Notes under the pieces: model-generated
What the model saw: only the letters and a program-made list of their open reading frames with translations
What the model was told of the DNA's origin: nothing
Databases searched by the model: none
Made by a program: the position numbers and the translations under genes
Source: Legionella quinlivanii
GTDB lineage: Bacteria > Pseudomonadota > Gammaproteobacteria > Legionellales > Legionellaceae
DNA length: 64,000 nt
Assembly: GCF_003265995.1 (NCBI RefSeq)
Contig: NZ_MVJN01000007.1
Location: forward strand, 62,001-126,000
Reading direction: 5' to 3'
Part shown: positions 44,046 through 54,833 of the stretch, in pieces
How positions within the stretch are numbered: position 1 is the first letter of the stretch
Layout: every line of letters begins with the position of its first letter

Positions 44046-44135
44046 CTGTGTCATTCCCGCGCAGGCGGGAATCTATTTCTATGATGGCACTGAGCAAATC
44101 ATTGATGGATTTCCGCCTGCGCGGAAATGACAGAG
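44046..44135. repeat. Palindromic intergenic repeat, TGTCATTCCCGC type
   Basis: Arms of about 28 bp (GTCATTCCCGCGCAGGCGGG and its partner CCGCCTGCGCGGAAATGAC) pair with few mismatches around a loop of about 34 bp. It lies between convergent ahpD and sodC and resembles the element inside the 51.7-kb repeat. Confidence 0.75.
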
Positions 44136-44176
44136 TTTTTCACGTGAAAGGAAATCAAATACATAGCAAGCAGTGA

Positions 44177-44662
44177 CTATTTAATAACGCCGCATCCCAG
44201 GCGTGAACCGCCTCCACCCAGAGGCGGATTATCGCTATAGTTATCACCGCCGGCATGAATCATCAAAGCGAGATTTTTAAGATCGCTGGTTTTTAAACGG
44301 GGGGCTAATAAAGGCGTACTTGCCTTTCCATCTTCCAACACAAATAAGACTGGTAGATCACCCAGATGTCCATTTCCATAAGGCCCTTTATGCTGGTTGG
44401 TCTTCTGCGGATCAAAATGGCCGCCTGCTGCCATACCGGCTTCACTGCAATCGGCGTTTTGATGCAAATGGAAACCGTGGGCGCCGGCGGGAAGATTATT
44501 TAACAAGGGAATAATCAGTAAACCATATTCAGTATCTTTAAAGCTAACCTGACCTAATGGTTTATTTTGATCCGTGGTATAGACTGTGGTCGTAATTTCC
44601 TGAGCACACAGAGCCGGGTTTATAAAAAAGCAGAGAGAGAGGGAAGCTAATGCTTTCTTCAT
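44177..44662 (-). CDS. sodC: Periplasmic Cu/Zn superoxide dismutase
   Basis: A 161-residue precursor with a signal peptide ending near NPALCAQ. The metal ligands are in [10 protein letters not shown], the zinc loop [25 protein letters not shown], and [28 protein letters not shown], with the disulfide cysteines C52-like and C-terminal. It detoxifies superoxide in the periplasm, which matters inside phagocytes. It is followed upstream by a small secreted protein gene, 30 bp away on the same strand. Confidence 0.95.
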   Translation of the reverse strand: MKKALASLSLCFFINPALCAQEITTTVYTTDQNKPLGQVSFKDTEYGLLIIPLLNNLPAGAHGFHLHQNADCSEAGMAAGGHFDPQKTNQHKGPYGNGHLGDLPVLFVLEDGKASTPLLAPRLKTSDLKNLALMIHAGGDNYSDNPPLGGGGSRLGCGVIK

Positions 44663-44692
44663 TCATGTTCTCCAGTGCAGTAATCAATCTTG

Positions 44693-45091
44693 TTATTGTT
44701 TAACCAGTTCAACTGTAAATAATGGTGTATCTACGACCATATAGCAATTGTTATACTCATCACATTTCAAATGGACGGTTTTATCTTCCTGATTTTTAAA
44801 ATGAAATTCGTTTGCAGCACAAATGAAGGAAAACGACTGGACGGTGATGTTGTTTCCATCATTACTGAAATAAAGCGTTGCGGTATAATCATCCTTGCTT
44901 GTTTGTTGAAAGGTGACTAGATCAAAATGCTCGCAGCCATTGAAGGGATCACAGCTGCTGTGATCTTTGATATGTGTTGCTGCATGCCATTTGCCAGGTA
45001 ATTTATTGCAATAATCATAGGGAGACTGACTCGCCTGACCGGCGAAGCTTGTGAAGGCAAGTAGTGAAAAGGTTGCTAGAAGTGTCTTCAT
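44693..45091 (-). CDS. Small secreted cysteine-rich protein
   Basis: A 132-residue precursor with a clear signal peptide (MKTLLATFSLLAFTSFAGQAS). The mature part contains about seven cysteines (YDYCNKLPGKW, SSCDPFNGCEHF, FICAANEF, HLKCDEYNNCYM) in a beta-rich sequence, suggesting a disulfide-stabilised periplasmic or exported protein. I do not recognise the family; KLPGKW recalls lipocalin-like domains of small secreted proteins, which is weak. It likely shares a transcript with sodC. Confidence 0.65.
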   Translation of the reverse strand: MKTLLATFSLLAFTSFAGQASQSPYDYCNKLPGKWHAATHIKDHSSCDPFNGCEHFDLVTFQQTSKDDYTATLYFSNDGNNITVQSFSFICAANEFHFKNQEDKTVHLKCDEYNNCYMVVDTPLFTVELVKQ

Positions 45092-45514
45092 ATTATCTCC
45101 TTATACATGGAAAAATCCGGTTAGCGGCCGATTCTAAACTAATGAAGAAAAAATAGCGAGGCGGGGGGATGCCCGCTTATTAATTTAAGCGTTGAAAAAG
45201 CAATGGTCTTGATAAATGTTGAACAATGGTCCCTCGTATCATACCTGTATTAAACCATAGGCTTTGCTAATCTAAGTAGAGTAATCTTAATTCAATCAAA
45301 TTGTCTCAACGTCATCCTGAACGGAGTGAAGGATCTCCTGAAGCTGGCTCAGCTCTAAGCAGTTGGAGATCCTTTGCTACGCTCAGGATGACATGCCCGG
45401 GGAGTTACAAAAATAGTTTTCATTGGAAGGATCATAAGCCAATTTTCACTTGTCTGATAAATACTTTAATCAGTGTCGTATACTTATATAAAACACTAAT
45501 AATGGATTGTGTAA
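45092..45514. other. Intergenic region upstream of the EAL-HDOD gene
   Basis: Apart from the palindromic repeat at 45311-45392, this stretch holds the likely promoter of the small secreted protein on the minus strand and of the EAL-HDOD gene on the plus strand. I see no further gene. An ATG at about 45502 opens a frame that ends after 20 codons and does not match the downstream protein. Confidence 0.5.
45311..45392. repeat. Palindromic intergenic repeat, GTCATCCTGA type
   Basis: Two 28-bp arms (45311-45338 and 45365-45392) are inverted and match at about 24 positions, with a 26-bp loop. The GTCATCCTGA/TCAGGATGAC ends belong to a repeat type common in intergenic regions of many bacteria. Confidence 0.75.
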
Positions 45515-46753
45515 TTGACCCAGCCACCACTTCGCACATTACTGGCGCGTCAGGGAATTTATGATAAAACCAGTTCCGTTTTTGCCTATGAACTGCTATA
45601 TCGTAATAGTGAGATACAGAATCAGACGTTTGCATTGAGTGCCGTCCCGGGTGAATTGGCGACTTATTCCGTTTTATTGGATTTATTTACCAATCTTAAT
45701 GTGGAGGCCATTGTCGGCAGTAAACGGGCATTTATTAACTTTACTCATTTACATCTTGTTCAACAAATTCCTGCTCTGCTCCCTAAAAATAAAATCGTGA
45801 TTGAAGTGCTTGAAACAGTAGCTATTAATCAGGAGTTAATATTAAGTTTAATCAGCTTAAAAAAGCAGGGATATCAAATTGCTCTGGATGATTTTATCTT
45901 CAGGGAGGAGCTTATTCCTCTGATTCAAATCGCCGACATTATTAAAATTGACGTTCTTAATCTCAATCGCGAGCAAATAGTTGCCCAGCTTTCCAGTCTT
46001 CATTCATTTAATGGCCAATTACTTGCTGAGAAAATTGAAACAAAGAATCAATTTGATATTTGCCTTAGTCTCGGGTTTGAGCTTTTTCAAGGTTTTTTTC
46101 TCGATAAACCTCAATCCCTGAAAGGGCAGGCGATCAGCGAAAATAAAATGCAGATTCTGCGATTATTAGCTGAAATAAATGATGAGGATGTAGCAGTTGA
46201 AAGGGTTGAAGAAATTATTCTGCAAATTCCAAAATTAAGTTATCGGATTCTTCGTTTAGCGAACTCTGCGTCGATTTATAGCAGCCGGAAAATCGAGTCG
46301 CTAATGGATGCTATCACTAAACTAGGTTTAAAACAGATTAGTCACTGGCTTAGTTTGTTATTACTGGCAAGTCATGACGAAATGGCAACAGATTTATTGG
46401 AAAGAACCTTAATTCGCGCCAAAATGTGTGAATTATTATCGCGGGCAATGAATTATCAAAATCCCCATCAAGCCTATACAGTGGGACTGCTCTCAACCCT
46501 GGATGGAATATTAAATGAACCGATGACTTCGCTTCTTGAAAAAATGGGGCTAAGTGAATCCCTAAATGAAGCGTTGTTAAATTATGAAGGAATATTGGGT
46601 AAAATTCTTAAATTTACAATCGATTATGAGCAAGCCAATTTTAAGGAACTGGAAAGCATCCCTGTCGCGAATGATGTCCTTATCAAGTCCTATCTGGAAG
46701 GGATAGAGTATGCAGATTATATAATGTCGCTAATTTATCATCCTGAACGGTAG
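45515..46753 (+). CDS. EAL-HDOD signalling protein (YuxH-like)
   Basis: A 412-residue protein starting at TTG; an in-frame stop lies directly before it, so no longer form is possible. Residues about 10-205 are a degenerate EAL domain: the signature reads EVLETVAI rather than EVL-EAL with the full metal set, though QIALDDF and FELFQGFFLDKP are present. Residues about 215-405 are an HDOD domain (PKLSYRILRLANSASIYSSRKIES, AITKLGLKQISHWL). Such proteins bind rather than hydrolyse c-di-GMP and act as regulators. It is convergent with the CE-protease-like gene, whose stop lies 3 bp beyond. Confidence 0.85.
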   Translation: MTQPPLRTLLARQGIYDKTSSVFAYELLYRNSEIQNQTFALSAVPGELATYSVLLDLFTNLNVEAIVGSKRAFINFTHLHLVQQIPALLPKNKIVIEVLETVAINQELILSLISLKKQGYQIALDDFIFREELIPLIQIADIIKIDVLNLNREQIVAQLSSLHSFNGQLLAEKIETKNQFDICLSLGFELFQGFFLDKPQSLKGQAISENKMQILRLLAEINDEDVAVERVEEIILQIPKLSYRILRLANSASIYSSRKIESLMDAITKLGLKQISHWLSLLLLASHDEMATDLLERTLIRAKMCELLSRAMNYQNPHQAYTVGLLSTLDGILNEPMTSLLEKMGLSESLNEALLNYEGILGKILKFTIDYEQANFKELESIPVANDVLIKSYLEGIEYADYIMSLIYHPER

Positions 46754-46755
46754 CG

Positions 46756-47694
46756 CTAGCGAGGATGGATAAAGGGGTTTGGCTGAAATGAAGCGGCTGC
46801 AGTTCGCATATACTCCTTTACAGTTTCACCTAAAACACTATCTTTAGCTGCTTCAATTTCTGGTTTGCTCATCCCGGTGAAGATGTCCCTGTCATTGTCA
46901 ATATTCTCTAATATTTTCCCGACACTGGCTTTTTTGACCGATGGAAGAATGCCAAATCTGAAAAAGAAAAGCGTACTGTGTTTTTTGTCGCCGGAAGCGG
47001 TGCGATCACTATAAATATCATGCAGTTTTTTTAATTTTTCATAGGCGATTGAATGATCAAAATCAGCTGCCTGCAAGTGATTTCTTAGAGTAGTTTGGTT
47101 AATGGGCTGGTTGTTTCTAATGATGTCACCCAGTATGGGGATCGTGCTAACTACATGAAACCCGCAATCAGTGGAGTTAAGGAATGCCTGTTTTTCAGTG
47201 TAAATTCGCGAAACTTCCGCATGAGATCTTCCGCTGGGCGAGCTTTTGCTATCGATAATACAGGTCTTGGAAACCTTGTCATGGCAGGTGTATTCAATAA
47301 CGATATGGTCTTCACGTAAACCGCTCTCAACTCGAGGGGAAATCATATGAACTGGTTTGTTGGGATGCAAGGATTTAATGTGGTTAAGAATTTCGTCCAA
47401 TTCTTCTTTTTTAAAATTAGTGACGTAAGTGCCTTTTTTAGCTACAGAATGATGAACAGAGACTGCGGTGGTTATAATAATATGGTTTTTATTTTCTTCT
47501 ACCCAGTATTTTTTTGGATCAAAACCACTGCCGTTAGGTTTGTAAATATAGCCCTTAATATTTTCTCTCGAAAAAAACTCAAAATCGATTTCATCAGAGG
47601 CTGCAATAAATTCTGAAGGAGATCTTGAACCGAAAAGATGGTGCAGACGGATCTCTACATCCGACGCGCCCAGTTGCAAATTTGTGCTGCTCAT
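46756..47694 (-). CDS. Putative CE-clan cysteine protease, candidate effector
   Basis: A 312-residue soluble protein with no signal peptide. The middle reads like a ubiquitin-like-protease or YopJ-type core: DHIVIEYTCHDK with His130, TCIIDSKSS with Asp148, then Gln169 and STDCGFHVVSTI with Cys177. The Q-x(7)-C spacing with DCG and the His-Asp-Gln-Cys order fit clan CE. Bacterial members act on ubiquitin, SUMO-like tags, or acetylate host kinases. Legionella use several CE-type enzymes as effectors. A well formed PmrA-like site with a -10 box lies upstream on its strand, which strengthens the effector idea. No relative can be named from sequence alone. Confidence 0.65.
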   Translation of the reverse strand: MSSTNLQLGASDVEIRLHHLFGSRSPSEFIAASDEIDFEFFSRENIKGYIYKPNGSGFDPKKYWVEENKNHIIITTAVSVHHSVAKKGTYVTNFKKEELDEILNHIKSLHPNKPVHMISPRVESGLREDHIVIEYTCHDKVSKTCIIDSKSSPSGRSHAEVSRIYTEKQAFLNSTDCGFHVVSTIPILGDIIRNNQPINQTTLRNHLQAADFDHSIAYEKLKKLHDIYSDRTASGDKKHSTLFFFRFGILPSVKKASVGKILENIDNDRDIFTGMSKPEIEAAKDSVLGETVKEYMRTAAASFQPNPFIHPR

Positions 47695-47718
47695 AGAACT
47701 GTCTTTTTAATCAGTGTA

Positions 47719-47758
47719 TATATAAATTATAACGCTGTTCCATTAACAAAATATTAAA
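47719..47758 (-). promoter_or_regulatory. PmrA-like tandem site and -10 of the CE-protease-like gene
   Basis: On the minus strand TTTAATATT (47750-47758) and GTTAATGGA (47739-47747) are 11 bp apart; the first half matches the recalled PmrA consensus at 8 of 9 positions. Fourteen bp later is TATATA (47719-47724), the same box-to--10 distance as before the 820-residue gene. The start codon is 24 bp further. Confidence 0.6.
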
Positions 47759-47907
47759 CCTGTTTTCAGTGATTTTGCAGGGACTGCTGGATCCTCGAAC
47801 AAAAATAAGTCATCTATATAAGTTTCAGTCTTGATGCGCTTCGTTTATAGGATACACTGTCAAAATGGAATAAAAGTTTTATAATCATAATTTTACTATC
47901 TAGGTGA

Positions 47908-49941
<2,034 letters not shown>

Positions 49942-49960
49942 TCAGGATACGGAGAGTTAA

Positions 49961-51583
49961 ATGGATTTTAGTCTGTTGGAGCAACGACTGCTGCTGATTG
50001 AAAAAAGACTGGGGCAAATAGAGACTCTTCTCCATCTGCCCGCTTCCGAAGAGGTTTCTGGCGAAACGGTTACCAGTGAGCAGAGAACAAATGAGCCTTC
50101 CAAGCCGCCTAAGCAAGGAAATTGGCTTGGATTAGTGGCAACACTGTGTTTTGTCCTCGCTGCAGGCTTTATCATCAAACTCTCCATTGAATCTGGCTGG
50201 TTAACGCCAGAGCGGCAAATCGGCCTGGCTTTTTTATTCGGCGCACTTCTGATTGGCTCTGGTTTTGTGTTTATCGCTATTGATAAATACTATGCCAGTC
50301 TGCTTCCGGCGGCGGGAATTATTGTTTTATATCTAAGCAATTTTGCCGCGCATCGTCTTTATTTTCTAATTTCATTTGAAACTGCGATTGTATTAACCAG
50401 TTTAATCTCCATTCTTTGTATTACGCTTTATTTAAGATTCAGACATGATATCTACTCTATTATTGCTGCAATAGGCTCCTATTTAGCACCGGTTGTTTTA
50501 AACATTAATGCTAACACGCTGTTCTCATTATATTATTTCTTAATTTGTTCGCTTACTTATGCGACCATATCCATTTGGGTGGAATCCCGAATTCTGATTG
50601 TGATTGCAGCCTATTTATCTATTTTGGTCACTGGCTTAACTGGTCTTGGCTTAGAAATGGATAGCACTATCGCCATCTTCCTGGCACTGCATTTTCTTGT
50701 TTTCGCGATTGGAACGTATTTATACTCAAAATATGGCGCAGAGCCGTTGACAGAACGGGAGTCCTGGGCTTTTTTTCCGGTTCTGCTAATATTTTATTCC
50801 ATGGAGTATTTTTACATCGACAGAGCCTATCCGGGTTTGGCTCCCTGGGTTTCTATAGGATTTTCTGCGATTCTCTGCAGTCTTTATCTTTCTGCCAGGC
50901 AGTGGTTTCCAGATAGGGCTATCAGTTCAAGAGCTTTAGTTTTAGCATTTTCCACCATCGTTTTTTTCCATTCATTTTATCTTGAGCTTTTGCCTGATGC
51001 GTTCAAACCCTGGCTTTTCGTGGCGATTATAGTAGGAATCGCCTTTCTTCCTGTCAGGCTATTGGGCCAACAGCGGGATGGTGCTTTTTATCTTCCATCG
51101 CTTGCCATTTTTTTAATCCTGGTTATTGAATATTGCAGTATGCTGATGCATCTGTTAAATAACAGCACTTACTCATGGGTGCTGGTCTCTTTTGCGTCAT
51201 TTGCAAGTCTGTGGTTATTAATCACCCGACATCGCAGCAGTTTGATTCATAAAAAAGAATATGGGCTGAGCTTGTTAGTTGCTGCGCATCTACTTGGAGT
51301 CAGCGCCTTATATCAGTTCTTCCACGAAGTCAGCTCGTTGGCCGTATCGGCTTCCTGGCTATTATATGCTGTGTGCGTCATTGCTTATGCCTATTTTCGT
51401 CAGGATAAAACAATGGCTAAATCGGCTTTGTTAATTTTAAGTGTTGCCGCTGGAAAGGCTCTCCTGTACGACACGGCATCGACGCCCACAGTAGTTCGCA
51501 TTTTATGCCTTATTTTAACAGGAGCTGTTTTGTACGGTTGCGGTCTTTTAATGAAACGCATTGCAAGCTGGCAGGATAATTGA
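49961..51583 (+). CDS. DUF2339-type polytopic membrane protein
   Basis: A 540-residue inner-membrane protein. An N-terminal coiled-coil-like stretch (LEQRLLLIEKRLGQIETLLHLP) of about 40 residues precedes about fourteen membrane segments starting near residue 55 (GLVATLCFVLAAGFIIKLSIESGWLTPERQIGLAFLFGALLIGSG). This layout fits the DUF2339 family. Its function is unknown. It starts at ATG after GGAGAG, 19 bp after fadH. Confidence 0.85.
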   Translation: MDFSLLEQRLLLIEKRLGQIETLLHLPASEEVSGETVTSEQRTNEPSKPPKQGNWLGLVATLCFVLAAGFIIKLSIESGWLTPERQIGLAFLFGALLIGSGFVFIAIDKYYASLLPAAGIIVLYLSNFAAHRLYFLISFETAIVLTSLISILCITLYLRFRHDIYSIIAAIGSYLAPVVLNINANTLFSLYYFLICSLTYATISIWVESRILIVIAAYLSILVTGLTGLGLEMDSTIAIFLALHFLVFAIGTYLYSKYGAEPLTERESWAFFPVLLIFYSMEYFYIDRAYPGLAPWVSIGFSAILCSLYLSARQWFPDRAISSRALVLAFSTIVFFHSFYLELLPDAFKPWLFVAIIVGIAFLPVRLLGQQRDGAFYLPSLAIFLILVIEYCSMLMHLLNNSTYSWVLVSFASFASLWLLITRHRSSLIHKKEYGLSLLVAAHLLGVSALYQFFHEVSSLAVSASWLLYAVCVIAYAYFRQDKTMAKSALLILSVAAGKALLYDTASTPTVVRILCLILTGAVLYGCGLLMKRIASWQDN

Positions 51584-51641
51584 CAGAAATTTCCTCTTCC
51601 TGGCTGGGAGGGGGGCAATTTAAACCCCTCTCTCTAACTCT

Positions 51642-51789
51642 CACTGCCATTAAGTTAAGCTCAATTGTATATTAAACTGTCATCCCCGCGAAAGGCGGGG
51701 ATCCATCTCTGAGCAAGCCACAATGCCGACTGAGGAATAGATTCCCGCATTTCGCGGGAATGACAGAAGTCCTTAACTTAATGGCAGTG
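51642..51789. mobile_element. 148-bp MITE-like element with 18-bp perfect terminal inverted repeats
   Basis: The ends (51642-51659 and 51772-51789) are exact reverse complements over 18 bp. Inside them is a second inverted repeat with arms CTGTCATCCCCGCG...GGGGATCCAT and ATAGATTCCCGC...CGCGGGAATGACAG (51677-51706 and 51738-51767), similar to the repeat at 44.1 kb. No coding frame is present. A non-autonomous mobile palindrome or a repeat inserted in another repeat would both fit. Confidence 0.6.
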
Positions 51790-51831
51790 TCTCAAACTCT
51801 TTCCCCTGAGGGGAGAGAGGATTACAGTTAA

Positions 51832-52527
51832 TTACTCATCACTATTGGAACTATTATATCCCAATTTCGCAGAGGATACGGGCGTCTCTTCCTCTTCTTT
51901 CGTTTTCAGAGGTTTAAGGAAAGTGATTGATCCAGCGTCCTTGATGGATGGGCTTTTAGCCTGCTCAGCCATCTTTTTCGCTTCGGAGAGAAACTCTCTC
52001 ATTAAAGTCAATTTGTTGTTAAAATCATTCTCCAGCTGGGGATACTCTGCTTTTCTTCCTTCAAAAAGTTGGGTGACCTTTTCCAGAGAGGCTAGAGGGT
52101 CTAATCGCCCATTTGCATCCAGAAATTCATTGAACTCTGAAGCAATCTCGGCCTCAATTTTGATAAACTCTCTATGTGCATAAATTTTTGCTAATACCAG
52201 CGTATTGAAATTATTTGCGAGCATTTCAGCCAACTCGGCATTGTCTTTAGCAAATTCACTTACCAGTGTTTCTCGCAAAGCAGATAAACCTTCAAAATGT
52301 TGCCCTTGGGAATGATAGCGAGATATTAAGGGTCTATGCTTGAATTTCTCCAGACATTCTGCTTCGAATGGATAATAAAAAGCTCCCTGAGCGCGTGTAT
52401 AGGCATAAATGCCGGCGCCATACAGCCAGTCAGTGATTTTTTCGACATCCACTGCGGATTGTTTCAATGAGTTGATAAAAAGACGCATTTCTGTTTCATA
52501 TACAGAAAATGTGGAAAATTTAGACAT
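51832..52527 (-). CDS. 231-residue protein with acidic C-terminus, candidate effector
   Basis: I do not recognise this protein. The start is placed at ATG 52527 with AAGGA seven bases before; an earlier in-frame TTG is unlikely. It is soluble and strongly helical (ALRETLVSEFAKDNAELAEMLANNF, KIEAEIASEFNEFLD). The C-terminal 25 residues include KTKEEEETPVSSAK and end NSSNSDE, a Glu-rich E-block followed by small polar residues, such as is found in many Dot/Icm substrates recognised by DotM. That makes it a candidate effector; the motif is short and can occur by chance. No PmrA-like tandem is seen upstream. Confidence 0.65.
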   Translation of the reverse strand: MSKFSTFSVYETEMRLFINSLKQSAVDVEKITDWLYGAGIYAYTRAQGAFYYPFEAECLEKFKHRPLISRYHSQGQHFEGLSALRETLVSEFAKDNAELAEMLANNFNTLVLAKIYAHREFIKIEAEIASEFNEFLDANGRLDPLASLEKVTQLFEGRKAEYPQLENDFNNKLTLMREFLSEAKKMAEQAKSPSIKDAGSITFLKPLKTKEEEETPVSSAKLGYNSSNSDE

Positions 52528-52651
52528 AAGCAACATCCTTAAAAAAAGTATTAATCCCTTTAAATCAATTAAGGTAATTTTCGCAGTTGTAATGAAGAAC
52601 TGCGGTCGGATTGTAGTGGATTATATTAGCTTAGTCACTTTATATTCTGGA

Positions 52652-54220
52652 CTACAGATATTGCCTGGCATAGCGCTCATAGATTTTTTTCGACAGGAAT
52701 ACTTCCATCAAATCCGCGTCAATTTTCCCTTCAGTTTTCATTTGATTGAGGATTTTGAGGGCTTCTTCCAGGGGTATTGCTTTTTTATAAGGCCTGTCAC
52801 TCGCTGTGAGCGCTTCAAAAATATCTGCGAGAGCAATAATACGTGCTTGTATAGGAAGCTGTTCTTTGGTTAATCCGCGAGGATAGCCGGTGCCATCGAG
52901 TTTTTCGTGATGTCCGCCTGCATAGAGTGGAACATTCCGCAGATTTTTAGGGTAGGGTAAAGACTCCAGCATTTTAATAGTGACTTTGACATGATTGTTG
53001 ATAATCTCTCTTTCTTGCGAAGACAGAGTGCCGCGGCGAATTGACAGCATCTTCTTTTCAGTTCCGGAAAGGAGATCTTCTTTCTGTCCGTGTGAGGAAG
53101 TCCATTGATGCTGAGCTATTTTCTTCATGGCCTCGATGTCTTCATCCGGGGTGAACTCTTTTCCCTGATTCATTTTTTCAATTAAATTGCGCTCCTGATG
53201 TAAGATACTCAGTTGTTCCTGCAATTGGTTATCCTGAGATAAATCAAATTCTGTTCCGGTTAATTCCTGAATTTTGGCTTGCAAGGAAGCGATGATGGCA
53301 TCACGCTGCAATACTTCAAATCGTGTGTTAATCAATTTAATCCCATCGATGATCGTTTCAAGTTTGGTTGCTTTATCAACTACTGCTTCAGGGATTGAAA
53401 TTTTACCGCAATCATGAAGCCAGGCTGCGACCTCCAGCTCGTACATTTCCTCTTCTGTCATGCTGAAGTGTTTCAATGGACCATAATCCATTTCACAGGC
53501 GGCTTCAGCAATCATGCGGGTAATGACAGGTACACGCCGGCAATGACCTCCTGTATAAGGTGACTTTTCGTCAATTGCTTTGGCAATCAGCTGTATTAAT
53601 GAATCAAAAAGCTCTTTTTGTGCCTGAATCAACCTTTGGTTGGTAATGGTAATAGCGGCTTGTGAGGCCAGAGATTCAACCATTTGCTGATTTAACTTTG
53701 AAAACGAGCTGATTTTTTTTGTTTCAGGATTAATGGCGTTAATTAATTGAAGCACCCCAATGACCTCATTAAGATGATTGGTCATTGGAACTACAAAAAA
53801 TGATTGAGAATGATAATTCATTTGCTGGTCGAATTGCTTGGTTCCTGATAGCTTAAACTGCGTATTTTTGTACGCGTCTTCAATATGAATCGTTTTTTTA
53901 CTAATGGCAGCCCAGGGAGCCAGCATATTATTATTGGCTTCGCCCTGCTCGTTGTATAAAGGCAGATCGTCAAGTTTATTCTGGTTTTGACTGGTTCCAC
54001 CCAGATGAAGTTTAAGTGATTTATTAATCAGGATCTCAAATCTGAGTTTTTGATCATCAGTGCATGTATACAAAGTTCCGCCATCGGCATTGGTGATTTC
54101 CTGGGCTTTCATCAGAATCGATTCCAGCAGCAGAATATGATTTTTTTCAGCAGAAAGGGCAGTTCCAATATCAGTCAGCACTTTCAGTAAATGAGAAAAA
54201 TCAGAAGCAGTGACGTGCAT
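52652..54220 (-). CDS. GAF and HD-GYP domain protein, probable c-di-GMP phosphodiesterase
   Basis: A 522-residue cytoplasmic protein. Residues about 10-195 are a GAF domain (NADGGTLYTC, VVPMTNHLNEVIGVLQLIN, ASQAAITITNQRL). Residues about 205-510 are an HD-GYP domain: TGGHCRRVPVI, the HD pair at 269-270 in WLHDCGKISIPEAVVDKATKLE, and HHEKLDGTGYPRGL at 437-450. About 110 residues with long charged helices (roughly 295-405) are inserted between the HD pair and the GYP part, more than in simple members. The catalytic set looks intact. The signal sensed by GAF is unknown. Confidence 0.9.
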   Translation of the reverse strand: MHVTASDFSHLLKVLTDIGTALSAEKNHILLLESILMKAQEITNADGGTLYTCTDDQKLRFEILINKSLKLHLGGTSQNQNKLDDLPLYNEQGEANNNMLAPWAAISKKTIHIEDAYKNTQFKLSGTKQFDQQMNYHSQSFFVVPMTNHLNEVIGVLQLINAINPETKKISSFSKLNQQMVESLASQAAITITNQRLIQAQKELFDSLIQLIAKAIDEKSPYTGGHCRRVPVITRMIAEAACEMDYGPLKHFSMTEEEMYELEVAAWLHDCGKISIPEAVVDKATKLETIIDGIKLINTRFEVLQRDAIIASLQAKIQELTGTEFDLSQDNQLQEQLSILHQERNLIEKMNQGKEFTPDEDIEAMKKIAQHQWTSSHGQKEDLLSGTEKKMLSIRRGTLSSQEREIINNHVKVTIKMLESLPYPKNLRNVPLYAGGHHEKLDGTGYPRGLTKEQLPIQARIIALADIFEALTASDRPYKKAIPLEEALKILNQMKTEGKIDADLMEVFLSKKIYERYARQYL

Positions 54221-54270
54221 AAATATTACACAGTTGTGATTTGATCAGATTATAGTCTAAACAATGACTG

Positions 54271-54801
54271 TCATTGTCTGCTGAGCTTGTTCTGGTCGAG
54301 CTCAGCAATAATTTCCTCAACGGCTTGTTCAGCGGTTTGTGTGGCAGTATCAATGGTTAGCTGTTTGTTTTCCCAGTGTTCATAATCTCTGTCGAGAACT
54401 TCCCGCCAGGTGGGTGGTGTTAAGCCCTGAATGTCTGTTTTTCTTGTTTCAACGCGTTCTTTGTGGATGGTTTCATCCGAGCAGATGATTTCAATTTCTA
54501 GATAGGGCTTATTCATTTCTCTTGCAGTTTTACGGTAGGCCGCCCTTGTAATTTCAATAGGATTCACAGAGTCGCAAACCACCGTTAAGCCAATTTCCAG
54601 ATTATCTTTCGCAATGGCGTAAGCCGTCATATAGCCTTCAGCGATGACATTTATCCCGCCCTGGCTGCTGAACTGGGATGCATTTTTTATTGCCTGCTCA
54701 ATGCTGTCGATGCGTAAATAAACAGCTCCTATTGTTTTGGCCAATTGTCTGGCAATGGTACTTTTACCTGTACCCGGTAAACCGCCCAGTATGATTAGCA
54801 T
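54271..54801 (-). CDS. P-loop kinase-like ATPase
   Basis: A 176-residue protein beginning MLIILGGLPGTGKSTIARQLAK, a clear Walker A. YLRIDSIEQAIKN and VIAEGYMTAYAIAKDNLEIGLTVVCDSVNP follow as in the predicted kinases of COG0645, which resemble shikimate or gluconate kinases and the zeta toxin fold. RVETRKTDIQG may be the lid. The substrate is unknown. It lies 32 bp downstream of the DUF763 gene on the same strand, so the two may be an operon. Confidence 0.85.
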   Translation of the reverse strand: MLIILGGLPGTGKSTIARQLAKTIGAVYLRIDSIEQAIKNASQFSSQGGINVIAEGYMTAYAIAKDNLEIGLTVVCDSVNPIEITRAAYRKTAREMNKPYLEIEIICSDETIHKERVETRKTDIQGLTPPTWREVLDRDYEHWENKQLTIDTATQTAEQAVEEIIAELDQNKLSRQ

Positions 54802-54833
54802 GATGTAGTCTTATTTCCTTTTGTGAACCATAG

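Noticed and set aside
52540-52560. A PmrA-like site before the 231-residue gene
   Set aside because: A CTTAAT word is present near 52570 on that strand, but the next TTTAAA is 9 bp away, not 11.
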